A stretch of DNA of 64,000 nt from an uncultured Chitinophaga sp. (GTDB taxonomy: Bacteria; Bacteroidota; Bacteroidia; Chitinophagales; Chitinophagaceae), in assembly GCF_937898475.1 (NCBI RefSeq), contig NZ_CALEJS010000013.1, positions 62,001-126,000 of the forward strand, read 5' to 3'. Below the pieces are notes generated by a model. That model saw nothing but the letters and a program-made list of their open reading frames with translations. It was not told the DNA's origin and did not search any database. The position numbers were made by a program, and so were the translations under genes. This document shows positions 52,283 to 59,937 of this stretch, in pieces. How positions within the stretch are numbered: the first letter of the stretch is position 1; every line of letters starts with the position of its first letter.

Positions 52283-52735
52283 ATGGAAATCATGCAGGTA
52301 CAATCAGGCGAATATTTGATCAGTACAGACAGTGATAAGCTGGACCTGGACCTTATTCATTCTTTTCTGAGCGATACATACTGGGCCAAAGGTATTCCAC
52401 GCAGCACAGTAGAACGGTCATTACGGCACTCCTTATGTTTTGGCCTTTACCACGAGCAGCAGCAGGCAGGATTTGCCCGCATTATCACCGATTATACCAC
52501 CTTTGCCTACCTGGCAGATGTATTTATCCTGCCATCCTACCGCGGAAAAGGCTTGTCCAAATGGCTCATGAAGACCATTGTGGCGCATCCTGAACTGCAG
52601 GGGCTGCGCAGATGGATGCTGGCTACAGCAGATGCTCACGGGCTGTATGCACAGTTTGGCTTTACTCCGCTGTCCCACCCGGAAAGATTTATGCAGATAC
52701 ACTATCCTGATGTTTATAAACAAACACATCCATAA
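52283..52735 (+). CDS. GNAT-family N-acetyltransferase
   Basis: The 150-residue protein has the GNAT acetyl-CoA-binding core LADVFILPSYRGKGLSKWLM and a C-terminal YAQFGFTPLSHPERFMQI. It acetylates an unknown amine in the cytoplasm. The next gene starts 3 nt after its stop, so the two are a coupled pair. Confidence 0.9.
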   Translation: MEIMQVQSGEYLISTDSDKLDLDLIHSFLSDTYWAKGIPRSTVERSLRHSLCFGLYHEQQQAGFARIITDYTTFAYLADVFILPSYRGKGLSKWLMKTIVAHPELQGLRRWMLATADAHGLYAQFGFTPLSHPERFMQIHYPDVYKQTHP

Positions 52736-52738
52736 CCC

Positions 52739-53257
52739 ATGATCACTACCTTAAGAACAGCCGACTACTGGCGGGAACAATTGCAGCTGACCACCCATGT
52801 GGAAGGAGGCGCTTTCCGTGAAACCTACCGGTCAGCCTGGATCCTCCACAAGTCTACCCTGCCACCCGGCATGAAAGGCAACCGGCATGCATCCACCTGC
52901 ATTTATTTCCTGCTGGAATATGGCGACTTTTCCGCTTTTCACCGTATAGCGGCTGACGAGATATGGCATTTTTATGATGGCGAACCTTTAAGTATATACG
53001 AACTAGACAGTACAGGCCGCCTGCACGTTCATAAACTGGGTCGTAACCTGCACCTGGGAGAACAGCTGCAGGTGGTGATCACGGCAGGCAACTGGTTTGC
53101 CGCCCGTGTAGATGTGCCCGGCGGCTTTACACTGGCTGGCTGTACTGTGGCGCCTGGCTTTGATTTTGAAGACTTTGAACTGGCCCAGCGTAAAAAACTG
53201 CAGGCACAGTACCCTCAACACAAGGAAATTATCGGGGCGCTCACGAGAGAGGAGTAA
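52739..53257 (+). CDS. DUF985 cupin-fold protein
   Basis: A 172-residue cupin with the DUF985 pattern: HVEGGAFRETYRSAW, STCIYFLLEYGDFSAFHRIA, DEIWHFYDGEPLSIYEL, and VPGGFTLAGCTVAPGFDFED. These residues line a cupin barrel that may bind a sugar nucleotide or metal. Activity is not established for the family. It is translated with the GNAT gene upstream and followed by a GTTTGA-type palindrome. Confidence 0.88.
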   Translation: MITTLRTADYWREQLQLTTHVEGGAFRETYRSAWILHKSTLPPGMKGNRHASTCIYFLLEYGDFSAFHRIAADEIWHFYDGEPLSIYELDSTGRLHVHKLGRNLHLGEQLQVVITAGNWFAARVDVPGGFTLAGCTVAPGFDFEDFELAQRKKLQAQYPQHKEIIGALTREE

Positions 53258-53379
53258 AAGTTTGAGGTTCGAGGTTGAAGTTTGTTGAAGGTTACTGGTG
53301 CATCATTAGTAACCAGACGCTAAGTCAAGCCTCCAGCTTCTAATATACCTCAAACTTCAAAACTCAAATCTCAAACTTT
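53257..53379. repeat. Word palindrome of AAGTTTGAGGTT units
   Basis: AAGTTTGAGGTTCGAGGTTG on the left faces ACCTCAAACTTCAAAACTCA and further units on the right; an inner perfect 7-bp stem (GGTTACT/AGTAACC) sits in the middle. It starts at the DUF985 stop and ends just before the DUF4230 start codon. Confidence 0.65.
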
Positions 53380-53384
53380 AAAAC

Positions 53385-53999
53385 ATGAAACGATTTTTTA
53401 CGCTTTTAATCCTGGCCCTGCTGGTGCTCCTGATCTTCTGGCTGGGCAAACAGTTTGGCAGCAGAACCACCAGCCAGGAAGTATTGAGCAACAGTATAGT
53501 AGTAAGGGAAATTGCAGAACTGGCCAGCTTGGAAGTACAGGGCGTTGCCAGCATTAAACGCAGTAACCTGGAGAACAGCGGCGACTGGACGGATAACCTC
53601 AAGAAGGTGTTCCTGGAAAATACGATATGGGTATCTGTTCCCTATCTGGCAAAATATGGTGTGGATGTGAACGAACAGAATTTTCGTGTATCCAGCAATG
53701 CAAGCAAGATTACCGTGCGGATGCCCACCCCCAAACTGCTCAGCTATGAGCTGAAGATAGACAAGATGGAAACCGCCAACCGCAAAGGCTGGTTCCTTTT
53801 CCAGGATGATGAAACCTATACGGACGTACAAAAGAAACTGTACCAAACCTCCCGCGCGCAGCTGGAATCCAACACCGTATACCTGCAGCAGTCTAAAGAC
53901 AAGATCCGCAAGATCATTTCGCAATATTACCAGCCATTTTTAAACGATCATGAGCTGGAAGTAATATTTGAAGATGGAAACAACCCGGCCTTAAATTAG
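53385..53999 (+). CDS. DUF4230 domain protein
   Basis: A 204-residue protein with one N-terminal membrane helix (FFTLLILALLVLLIFWLGKQ) and a DUF4230-type extracytoplasmic domain (VVREIAELASLEVQGVASIK, ITVRMPTPKLLSYELKID). It is probably anchored in the inner membrane facing the periplasm. Function of the family is unknown. It converges on the next gene with 6 nt between stops. Confidence 0.82.
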   Translation: MKRFFTLLILALLVLLIFWLGKQFGSRTTSQEVLSNSIVVREIAELASLEVQGVASIKRSNLENSGDWTDNLKKVFLENTIWVSVPYLAKYGVDVNEQNFRVSSNASKITVRMPTPKLLSYELKIDKMETANRKGWFLFQDDETYTDVQKKLYQTSRAQLESNTVYLQQSKDKIRKIISQYYQPFLNDHELEVIFEDGNNPALN

Positions 54000-54005
54000 G
54001 CGCTT

Positions 54006-54725
54006 TTAAGCCGCATTCCGGGCTATATATTTTACCAGGCAGCGTTTAGCCACCGGCAGCAGCGTTTCGTTCAGGGGAAATACCAGTTCGGTATCGATCC
54101 GGTATACGGCCGGGTTAGGCAGTTTTTTACGCTGGCGGATCAGTAATGTTTTGATATGCTCACAGGAATACACCAGGTTCTTCTGGTAAGCCTCAATATA
54201 CTGCGTGTGAATACCACGGTATTTTTCATCATGCCGCTCAAAAATAGTGAGCCGGTACTCATACACCAACGTGTCGCGGCGGCGGCCGTCTGACAAAAAC
54301 AGGTACCCCTCCTGGCTGTCCAGCGGGATCAGTCCAACCGGCGCAATATTGATACTCTCTTCCACCAGTTCATAGATCTCCGTGCCTTCCTTAATGGTAT
54401 TGTTCATTTTGTTCATGGCGTAGTGAATGATGGACTCAAGTTCCTGCATCAGCTCGTCATCTGCGATCATCTGCTCATAGAGCAGCTGCAGCTTTTCCAT
54501 GTTCAGTGCCGTAAGCCGTTTGGGAAAGTGCTGCTGGATAAACTGTTTGTTTTCACGGAAAGCGACCAGGTTGTTGTAGTGAAAGATCACATCTGCCAGC
54601 TGCGGGTACAGCATGTGCTGGTTGAAGTAGCGGTTTATTTCCTGGAGATAGGCGAGCAAGGTATATTTTTTCTGCTCGAAGTCTATATATCCGTCTGCGA
54701 ACCATGTTTCACTTAATACACCCAT
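54006..54725 (-). CDS. Hypothetical cytoplasmic protein
   Basis: I do not recognise this 239-residue protein. It lacks a signal peptide and membrane spans. The N-terminal third is helical (FEQKKYTLLAYLQEINRYFN) and the middle forms beta-strand-like segments (VGLIPLDSQEGYLFLSDGRR). Spacing and codon use look like a normal gene. It is divergent from the RRM gene, sharing a 249 nt intergenic region. Confidence 0.72.
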   Translation of the reverse strand: MGVLSETWFADGYIDFEQKKYTLLAYLQEINRYFNQHMLYPQLADVIFHYNNLVAFRENKQFIQQHFPKRLTALNMEKLQLLYEQMIADDELMQELESIIHYAMNKMNNTIKEGTEIYELVEESINIAPVGLIPLDSQEGYLFLSDGRRRDTLVYEYRLTIFERHDEKYRGIHTQYIEAYQKNLVYSCEHIKTLLIRQRKKLPNPAVYRIDTELVFPLNETLLPVAKRCLVKYIARNAA

Positions 54726-54855
54726 AACAATAAAATTTAATGGATTATATATTAAATTTACAAAAAAAAGGTCATAAATGTTGCATGATATTGCCTTTTA
54801 TATCGTTTTAATAAATATTTAAAAAACTGTCGTAATCCTTACCAGCACTATATCC

Positions 54856-54876
54856 GGGGTATAGCAGCTATACCCC
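54856..54876. promoter_or_regulatory. Hairpin GGGGTATAG/CTATACCCC upstream of RRM gene
   Basis: A perfect 9-bp stem with a CAG loop lies about 100 nt upstream of the RRM start codon, in the divergent region. It could be an operator or, if transcribed, a leader hairpin. A weak -7-like TATCTTCA follows at 54935-54942. Confidence 0.4.
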
Positions 54877-54974
54877 CTGGACATCTTTTTACAAATAGTT
54901 TAACCGGTTGTCGCTTTTATCGAAGTAATTTCTTTATCTTCAGTATTATTTTTCAATTTTATAATTTTTTAGTC

Positions 54975-55298
54975 ATGAACATTTACGTAGCCAACCTTCA
55001 CTATAGGTTGAACGATGAGGACCTTCACCAGATATTTGCCGAATTTGGGGAAGTTAAGTCCGCTAAAATCATTAAAGACCACGAAACTGGCCGTTCCCGC
55101 GGTTTCGGATTTGTGGAAATGCCTAATCAGGAAGAAGGACAAAAAGCTATGGACAGTTTAAACGGCAGCGAGATTGAGGGCAAGCAATTAATGGTAAACG
55201 AAGCAAGACCTAAACAACCGAATAATAACTTCAGAAGTGGTGGTGGTAACCGTGGTGGCGGTGGATACGGCGGCGGCGGACGCGATCGTCGCTATTAA
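54975..55298 (+). CDS. RRM-type RNA-binding protein
   Basis: The 107-residue protein is a single RNA-recognition motif with RNP2 IYVANL (3-8) and RNP1 RGFGFVEM (42-49), followed by a Gly/Arg-rich tail (about 88-107, GGGNRGGGGYGGGGRDRRY). Such proteins bind single-stranded RNA and are often cold- or growth-phase-regulated in bacteria. A good terminator follows 55 nt after the stop, so the gene is probably a single unit. Confidence 0.95.
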   Translation: MNIYVANLHYRLNDEDLHQIFAEFGEVKSAKIIKDHETGRSRGFGFVEMPNQEEGQKAMDSLNGSEIEGKQLMVNEARPKQPNNNFRSGGGNRGGGGYGGGGRDRRY

Positions 55299-55353
55299 TG
55301 TTGTTACTTATTCTATTGCGCCAGGTTATTCAAGGCCAAAACGAATTGAAAGA

Positions 55354-55391
55354 GCCGTCTCAAAAGTAATTTTGGGACGGCCTTTTTCTTT
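55354..55391 (+). terminator. Rho-independent terminator of RRM gene
   Basis: A 12-bp stem (GCCGTCTCAAAA with TTTTGGGACGGC, one G-T pair), loop GTAA, then CTTTTTCTTTT. It starts 55 nt after the RRM stop. Confidence 0.88.
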
Positions 55392-55442
55392 TAGGTTGTT
55401 CAGGGGTAATTAAGCGTATTCACCATAGAAGACAGTATAGGT

Positions 55443-55496
55443 CCTGAAATGAAACGGGGCCGCCTCAGGAATGAGACGGTCCCGTTTCATTTCAGG
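55443..55496. repeat. Large hairpin with perfect 16-bp outer stem
   Basis: CCTGAAATGAAACGGG (55443-55458) pairs exactly with 55481-55496. Inside, GGCCG/CGGTC and CTCA/TGAG extend the stem with one mismatch to a GGAA loop. No U-run follows on either strand. Confidence 0.85.
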
Positions 55497-55688
55497 CAGG
55501 ACCAGGATGTATAACCCGTATCAGGGCTAGACACCCGGTCTACCTGGCAATAAAGCATCGGCTATGACCTGTAGCGCTTTTTTAGGACTTATGGACTCGG
55601 ATGTATAACCAGTATCAGGACTATTTTATTCACCTGTATAGCTATTTTAGGACTAGACAGACCCGCGCTACATCTGTGTTAGATCAGG

Positions 55689-55781
55689 GATGTCCGGTAG
55701 ATGTCCGGTATGTGTCCCGTAGTTGAAGGGTAGATGTCCGGTCTCTTAATAGATACCAGTCATCTACCGGTCATCTACCGG
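55689..55781. repeat. Iteron-like 11-mers in inverted arrangement
   Basis: GATGTCCGGTA stands twice in exact tandem (55689-55699, 55700-55710), with a third near-copy at 55733-55742. TCATCTACCGG stands twice in exact tandem at 55760-55781 and is, in register, the reverse complement of the first word with one difference. Together they form an imperfect palindrome of repeated words. Confidence 0.75.
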
Positions 55782-55823
55782 GATCATACAAATGAACCAG
55801 CCTTCATCATACTGGAGCAATGC

Positions 55824-55871
55824 ATAAACAATGGGGCCGCCTGCTGACTGACAGGCGGCCCCATTGTTTAT
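55824..55871. repeat. Perfect 20-bp hairpin after second response regulator
   Basis: 55824-55843 (ATAAACAATGGGGCCGCCTG) is the exact reverse complement of 55852-55871, loop CTGACTGA. It lies 47 nt downstream of the regulator stop on the minus strand, so it may end that transcript. Its GGGGCCGCCT core is shared with the 55443-55496 hairpin. Confidence 0.87.
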
Positions 55872-55917
55872 CTGGTAAACCTTAATGGAGTTTATATGCT
55901 AAGTGGCTGAAAATGCA

Positions 55918-56547
55918 TCAGAGATTATTCAGGCAGATTCTTGAAACCAGTTCTGATTTGGAAGACACGTTCAGTTTGTGATAGATCTTCTTCAGGTGAT
56001 GATTGACCGTGAAGACCGACAGATGCAGGCGGTCTGCCATGACCTTATAGGAATGCCCTTCCTTCAGCAGGTGTAGTAACTCGTATTCCCTTTCTGTTAG
56101 CTTATACCGGATGTTCTGCAGCGGATCTTCATTGATATGACGGATCAGCGTATAACAGACCCGAGGGCACAGCGTGCCGCCGTAGCGGATGGCGTCCTGT
56201 ATGCCCTGGTAAATCTCCGTAAGGCGGCTGCTTTTAACAATATAGCCGTGAGCGCCCGCCTTGAGGGCTTCCAGCACATACTGTTTTTCCTGGTGGCCAG
56301 ATAGTATAATGATCTTTGCGTCCGGAAAGAGGGTGCGCAGCCTGGGGATACCGGCTATACCAGTTTCGCCGGGCAGGTGAATGTCCAGCAGCACTGCATC
56401 TGCATGCATTTGCTGCAAGGGCAGTTCCCAGCATTCTTCCAGCGAGCGCTGGGCAAATACCACTTTACATTCGGGGTAATCTTCAAAAAACTCCCGGTAG
56501 CTGCTTAACTGGAAAGTATTGTCTTCAATAATGCCGATTCTGGTCAT
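55918..56547 (-). CDS. LuxR/NarL-type response regulator (paralogue)
   Basis: The 209-residue protein has acid pocket E8/D9, phosphoacceptor D55 (LLDIHLPGETG) and a LuxR-type helix-turn-helix (LTEREYELLHLLKEGHSYKV, NHHLKKIYHKLNVSSKSELV). It is clearly a paralogue of the regulator at 18.8 kb, by eye about 60 percent identical over the shared length, and ends normally after NNL. No kinase is adjacent. Target genes are unknown; cross-talk with the polysaccharide locus is possible because the DNA-recognition helices are nearly the same. Confidence 0.92.
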   Translation of the reverse strand: MTRIGIIEDNTFQLSSYREFFEDYPECKVVFAQRSLEECWELPLQQMHADAVLLDIHLPGETGIAGIPRLRTLFPDAKIIILSGHQEKQYVLEALKAGAHGYIVKSSRLTEIYQGIQDAIRYGGTLCPRVCYTLIRHINEDPLQNIRYKLTEREYELLHLLKEGHSYKVMADRLHLSVFTVNHHLKKIYHKLNVSSKSELVSRICLNNL

Positions 56548-56681
56548 GGGGTAAGGAATAGGGTATTTAAGTACACTGGTTGTTATTTCATAGCTATACC
56601 GTGTAAGTTACTGTGAATCGCCCTTTTAGCGGTTAACCAGATGTTAATGAACCCGGTATATTTAGCAAATAAGTAATTAAA

Positions 56682-56712
56682 AAAGGCCGGACCGCATGGC
56701 GGTCCGGCCTTT
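56682..56712 (-). terminator. Terminator of E2 acyltransferase gene
   Basis: A perfect 14-bp stem (AAAGGCCGGACCGC, 56682-56695, with 56699-56712) and a 3 nt loop. On the minus strand it is followed by a T-run, and it lies 20 nt after the E2 stop. Confidence 0.9.
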
Positions 56713-56731
56713 AACTTTAAAAAGACGTTTA

Positions 56732-58081
56732 TCAATATTCTTTCTGCGGATCAAAGCTTTCGAGTTCCTGCGCCACTGCGCTGAGGAAGGTAGCGCCCAG
56801 TGCGCCATCCACAATACGATGGTCGTAAGAAAGCGAGAGGTACATCATGTGGCGGATAGCGATGGAGTCGCCATATTCCGTTTCGATCACCACCGGTCGT
56901 TTTTTGATGGCGCCTACGGCCAGTATGGCCACCTGCGGCTGGTTGATGATGGGTGTACCGGCCAGGCTGCCAAAGGTGCCCACATTGGTGAGGGTGAAAG
57001 TACCGTTCTGGGTATCTTCCGGTTTCAGGCGGTTCTGGCGGGCGGCATTGGCCAGATGGTTTACCTGCCGGGTCAGGCCTACCAGGTTGAGCATATCTGC
57101 ATTTTTGATCACCGGCACGATCAGGTTGCCGCTGGGCAGTGCAGTAGCCATGCCGATATTGATATCCTTTTTGATGATGATCTTATCACCATCCAGGGAG
57201 CAGTTCACCAGGGGGAAACGTTTCAGGCATTTCACCACTGCTTCTATAAATAGTGGCGTAAAAGTGAGCTTCTCTCCTTCCCTGCGTTCAAAATCTTTCT
57301 TAACAGCATCGCGCCATTTTACCATGTGGGTAACATCGGCTTCTGCAAAGCTGGTGACGTGCGGACTGGTATGCTTGCTGCGAACCATGTGCTCGGCAAT
57401 CAGCTTGCGCATACGGTCCATTTCAATGATCTCTACATTACCATTACTGCTGCCGTTATATTGCGGCGCAGGCGCGGCGGCTATTACGGGCCTGGACGCT
57501 ACTACGGGCGCCTGCACGGGTACCGTTTCTTCTGTTACAGGCGATGGTGTACCCTGTTTGCGGGCGGCTACGTATTCCAGTATATCTTTCTTGGTCACTC
57601 TTCCTTCATTACCGCTGCCCGGTATCTTTTCCAGCTCGGCAAAGCTTACGCCTTCCTGCTGGGCAATGGTGAGCACCAGGGGAGAATAGAAACGCGGGGT
57701 ACCGGTGGTGAACTTTGGCTCTATCTGCTCCTGCACCGGTGTTGCCGCAGCGTAGGATGCTTCCTGCTGCGCCGGTGCATGATGAACCTCTTCCCGGGGC
57801 GCAGGCTGTGCGGGAGCCGGCGCCGGTGTTCCGGCAGCATCAGCAGTCTTAATACGTGCAATGACGGCGCCTACCGGTACTACTTCGTTCTCTGCAAACA
57901 GTAATTCGGTAATTTCCCCATCTGCAATGGAGGGCACTTCACTATCCACCTTATCGGTAGCAATTTCAAGCACGGTTTCATCAGCTTTTACCTGATCACC
58001 GGGCTTTTTATGCCAGCGTAATATGGTGGCTTCCATGATGCTTTCCCCCATTTTAGGCATTACCAGTTCTACAATGGCCAT
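56732..58081 (-). CDS. Dihydrolipoamide acyltransferase (E2) of a 2-oxoacid dehydrogenase
   Basis: The 449-residue protein has an N-terminal lipoyl domain with lipoylated K44 (EIATDKVDSEV), an A/P-rich linker, an E3/E1-binding domain (TPRFYSPLVLTIAQQEGVSF to GRVTKKDILEYV, about 128-168) and the catalytic domain with SYDHRIVDGALGATFL near the end. It transfers an acyl group from E1 to CoA. E1 and E3 genes are not in the window. It could serve pyruvate or branched-chain oxoacids; the sequence alone does not decide. Confidence 0.93.
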   Translation of the reverse strand: MAIVELVMPKMGESIMEATILRWHKKPGDQVKADETVLEIATDKVDSEVPSIADGEITELLFAENEVVPVGAVIARIKTADAAGTPAPAPAQPAPREEVHHAPAQQEASYAAATPVQEQIEPKFTTGTPRFYSPLVLTIAQQEGVSFAELEKIPGSGNEGRVTKKDILEYVAARKQGTPSPVTEETVPVQAPVVASRPVIAAAPAPQYNGSSNGNVEIIEMDRMRKLIAEHMVRSKHTSPHVTSFAEADVTHMVKWRDAVKKDFERREGEKLTFTPLFIEAVVKCLKRFPLVNCSLDGDKIIIKKDINIGMATALPSGNLIVPVIKNADMLNLVGLTRQVNHLANAARQNRLKPEDTQNGTFTLTNVGTFGSLAGTPIINQPQVAILAVGAIKKRPVVIETEYGDSIAIRHMMYLSLSYDHRIVDGALGATFLSAVAQELESFDPQKEY

Positions 58082-58109
58082 AAGATCTATTTTAGTGTTT
58101 TGCTGGGAA

Positions 58110-58117
58110 CAAATGTA
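58110..58117 (-). promoter_or_regulatory. -7 element of E2 gene
   Basis: Minus-strand TACATTTG matches TAnnTTTG, 28 nt upstream of the ATG. A TTTC (58137-58140) stands 19 nt further upstream at the -33 place. Confidence 0.5.
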
Positions 58118-58130
58118 AGGTAATTAGTTA

Positions 58131-58203
58131 GAACGCGAAACGCTGAAGGCGGAATGCGCAACGCTGCATGCCGCGTTAGGTGTTCTGCATTAAGCATTCA
58201 GCA
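58131..58203. repeat. AACGCTGAA-word repeat after CinA stop
   Basis: ACGCTGAAGGCGGAATGCG and related units face GTTCTGCATTAAGCATTCAG. The right part includes the last codons and stop of the CinA gene (58190). Same word group as 15.2 kb. Pairing is loose. Confidence 0.45.
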
Positions 58204-59437
58204 ACTTCCTGAGCTCATTCATGGCATAAATAGCGGTCATGTGGATGTTGCGCTCACGGTCGTATATCATCCGGTGTTTGACAGTGACGATGTTTGCGGC
58301 ACTGGCAACGGCTATCCACACCGTGCCCACCGGTTTTTCGGGAGAACCGCCATCAGGCCCCATGATGCCGGAAACGGCGATCGCATAATCTGTTTCCAGC
58401 AGCTGCAGTGCTCCTGCGGCCATTTCGCGCACCGTCTCCTCACTCACGGCGCCATGTGCGGCCAGCGTTTCCTCCTTTACCGCCAGCAGCTTCATTTTCA
58501 TTTCATTGGAGTAAGTCACCACACTGCCTTTAAAATAGGCTGAACTGCCCGGAATGGCCGTGATGTTATGAGCAATATAGCCGCCGGTACAGCTTTCTGC
58601 GGTACCCACGGTTTTATTGCCGGCGCGCAGTATGCGGCCCAGCACTTCACCCATGGGAATGTCTTCTTCTGCCACCGTAATATCTGCCAGCAGGGTTTGC
58701 ATTTCCTGGAAATGCAGTTTCAGTTCTGCCGCTGTAGATACCTTGTCTTCACCCAGGGCGGTGAGCCTGAGTTTTAACAGTCCGTAGCTGGGCAGGTAGG
58801 CCAGTTTAATATAGGGAGGCAGATTGGCTTCAAAGTTCAGCAGCCGTTCTGCAATGAAGGATTCTCCCAAGCCGGAAGTAAGGAGGGTTTGATGGATCAC
58901 GGCCTTTGTCGGGAATTGCTCCTGCAGGCGGGGCAGCACATGGTGTTCCATGATGCCTTTCATTTCGTGCGGCACACCGGGCATAGACACATATACCTTT
59001 CCATCCTTTTCGAACCACATACCGGGTGCAAGGCCCCAGTTGTTGAACAGTACCGTGCACACATCCGGCACCAGGGCCTGGTCTACATTGCGCTGCAGTA
59101 CGGGCAGGCCACGGCTTTCAAAGAATTTCATGAGGCGCTGCAAGGTAGGCTCGTGCGATACCAGTTTGCCGCCGAAATATGCTGTAAGGGTAGGTTTGGT
59201 GATATCATCTGCCGTGGGGCCCAGTCCGCCGGTGATCAGGATGATATCTGCAGTGGCGCTTTCCGCGTCCAGGGCTTCCACGATGGCCTGCCTGGTATCT
59301 CCTACGGCTACACGGCGTTGCACCCAGATGCCCATATTATTCAACTGCTGTGCCATCCAGGCAGAGTTGGTGTCTATCGTCTGTCCGATCAGCAATTCGT
59401 CACCAATGGTGATAATGCTGGCTGTGATCTTTTCCAC
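58190..59437 (-). CDS. cinA: CinA-family protein (competence/damage-inducible, NMN amidohydrolase)
   Basis: A 415-residue protein with an N-terminal MoCF-like domain (ASIITIGDELLIGQTIDTNS, LITGGLGPTADDITKPTLTA) and a C-terminal amidohydrolase domain (KTVGTAESCTGGYIAHNIT, AVSGIMGPDGGSPEKPVGTV). The C-domain deamidates nicotinamide mononucleotide in NAD recycling; the N-domain may hydrolyse ADP-ribose. I favour the GTG at 59437 as start, which gives the usual length; an upstream TTG at 59461 is possible. Confidence 0.92.
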   Translation of the reverse strand: MEKITASIITIGDELLIGQTIDTNSAWMAQQLNNMGIWVQRRVAVGDTRQAIVEALDAESATADIILITGGLGPTADDITKPTLTAYFGGKLVSHEPTLQRLMKFFESRGLPVLQRNVDQALVPDVCTVLFNNWGLAPGMWFEKDGKVYVSMPGVPHEMKGIMEHHVLPRLQEQFPTKAVIHQTLLTSGLGESFIAERLLNFEANLPPYIKLAYLPSYGLLKLRLTALGEDKVSTAAELKLHFQEMQTLLADITVAEEDIPMGEVLGRILRAGNKTVGTAESCTGGYIAHNITAIPGSSAYFKGSVVTYSNEMKMKLLAVKEETLAAHGAVSEETVREMAAGALQLLETDYAIAVSGIMGPDGGSPEKPVGTVWIAVASAANIVTVKHRMIYDRERNIHMTAIYAMNELRKLLNA

Positions 59438-59461
59438 ACTTGTTGGTTTGTTCCAAACCAA

Positions 59462-59490
59462 AAATAAAAAAGAAAAAAGCTTTTTTACTT
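59462..59490. repeat. A/T-rich palindrome around AAGCTT
   Basis: AAAAAAGAAAAAAGC is mirrored by GCTTTTTTACTTTTC. It lies between CinA and the thioesterase gene, about 10 nt after the thioesterase stop (59498, minus strand), and could end that transcript. Confidence 0.5.
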
Positions 59491-59497
59491 TTCTTAT

Positions 59498-59911
59498 TTA
59501 TTTCTTGAAGAACGGTTCCAGCCGTACCCTGAGCGGTTCAGGCAGGTTCGACTTCGCTTTTGTGGCTGCATGCAGGAACACCAGGGTGGTAACGCCTACA
59601 TTCAGCAGCTCGCCTTTTTCGTTATACAACTCTGAATGGAACTGTATCCTGTGTGTGGCGGGTAATTCCCTCAAAGTGGTCTTTACGGTGATCAGGTCAT
59701 CATACAGTGCAGGGCGGAGGTATTTGATCTGCAGCTCCGCCACGGGCATGATTACGCCCTGCTCTTCCAGTTCGCGGTAGGTAAAGCCCAGTTCGCGGAT
59801 GGCTTCCGCGCGGCCCACTTCGTAATACAGCGCATAATTACCGTAGTACAGGTACCCCATCTGGTCTGTTTCTCCGTAACGAACGCGTATGGTAGTAATC
59901 GATGTAAACAT
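59498..59911 (-). CDS. YbgC/4HBT-type acyl-CoA thioesterase
   Basis: The 137-residue hot-dog-fold protein has the YbgC motif VRYGETDQMGYLYYGNYALY with the catalytic aspartate in ETDQMG. It hydrolyses acyl-CoA thioesters in the cytoplasm. Members can also sit with the Tol-Pal system, but no tol genes are nearby. It is followed by CinA on the same strand. Confidence 0.9.
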   Translation of the reverse strand: MFTSITTIRVRYGETDQMGYLYYGNYALYYEVGRAEAIRELGFTYRELEEQGVIMPVAELQIKYLRPALYDDLITVKTTLRELPATHRIQFHSELYNEKGELLNVGVTTLVFLHAATKAKSNLPEPLRVRLEPFFKK

Positions 59912-59915
59912 GCTG

Positions 59916-59937
59916 AAAAGTAAAACTTTTTACTTTT
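59916..59937. repeat. Palindrome AAAAGTAAAA/TTTTACTTTT
   Basis: A perfect 10-bp stem with a two-base centre overlaps the DoxX stop codon (59936, minus strand) and fills the short gap before the thioesterase gene. The AAAGTAAAA word recurs single-sided after the TPR gene (63727-63750). Confidence 0.6.

Larger units (their letters stand above)
55299..55917. other. 619-nt repeat-rich intergenic region
   Basis: Between the converging RRM and response-regulator genes lie three strong hairpins (55354-55381, 55443-55496, 55824-55871), a 25 nt direct repeat with 23 matches (55505-55529 and 55599-55623, GGATGTATAACC core), and iteron-like 11-mers. I see no plausible reading frame. Confidence 0.8.

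Noticed and set aside
55443..55496. Insertion-sequence end or miniature transposon
   Set aside because: Although the inverted repeats are strong, the arms face each other closely with no internal sequence and no target-site duplication could be seen.
55689..55781. Possible CRISPR-like array from repeated 11-mers
   Set aside because: The units are too short, are directly tandem without spacers and occur in both orientations, and no cas genes are present.
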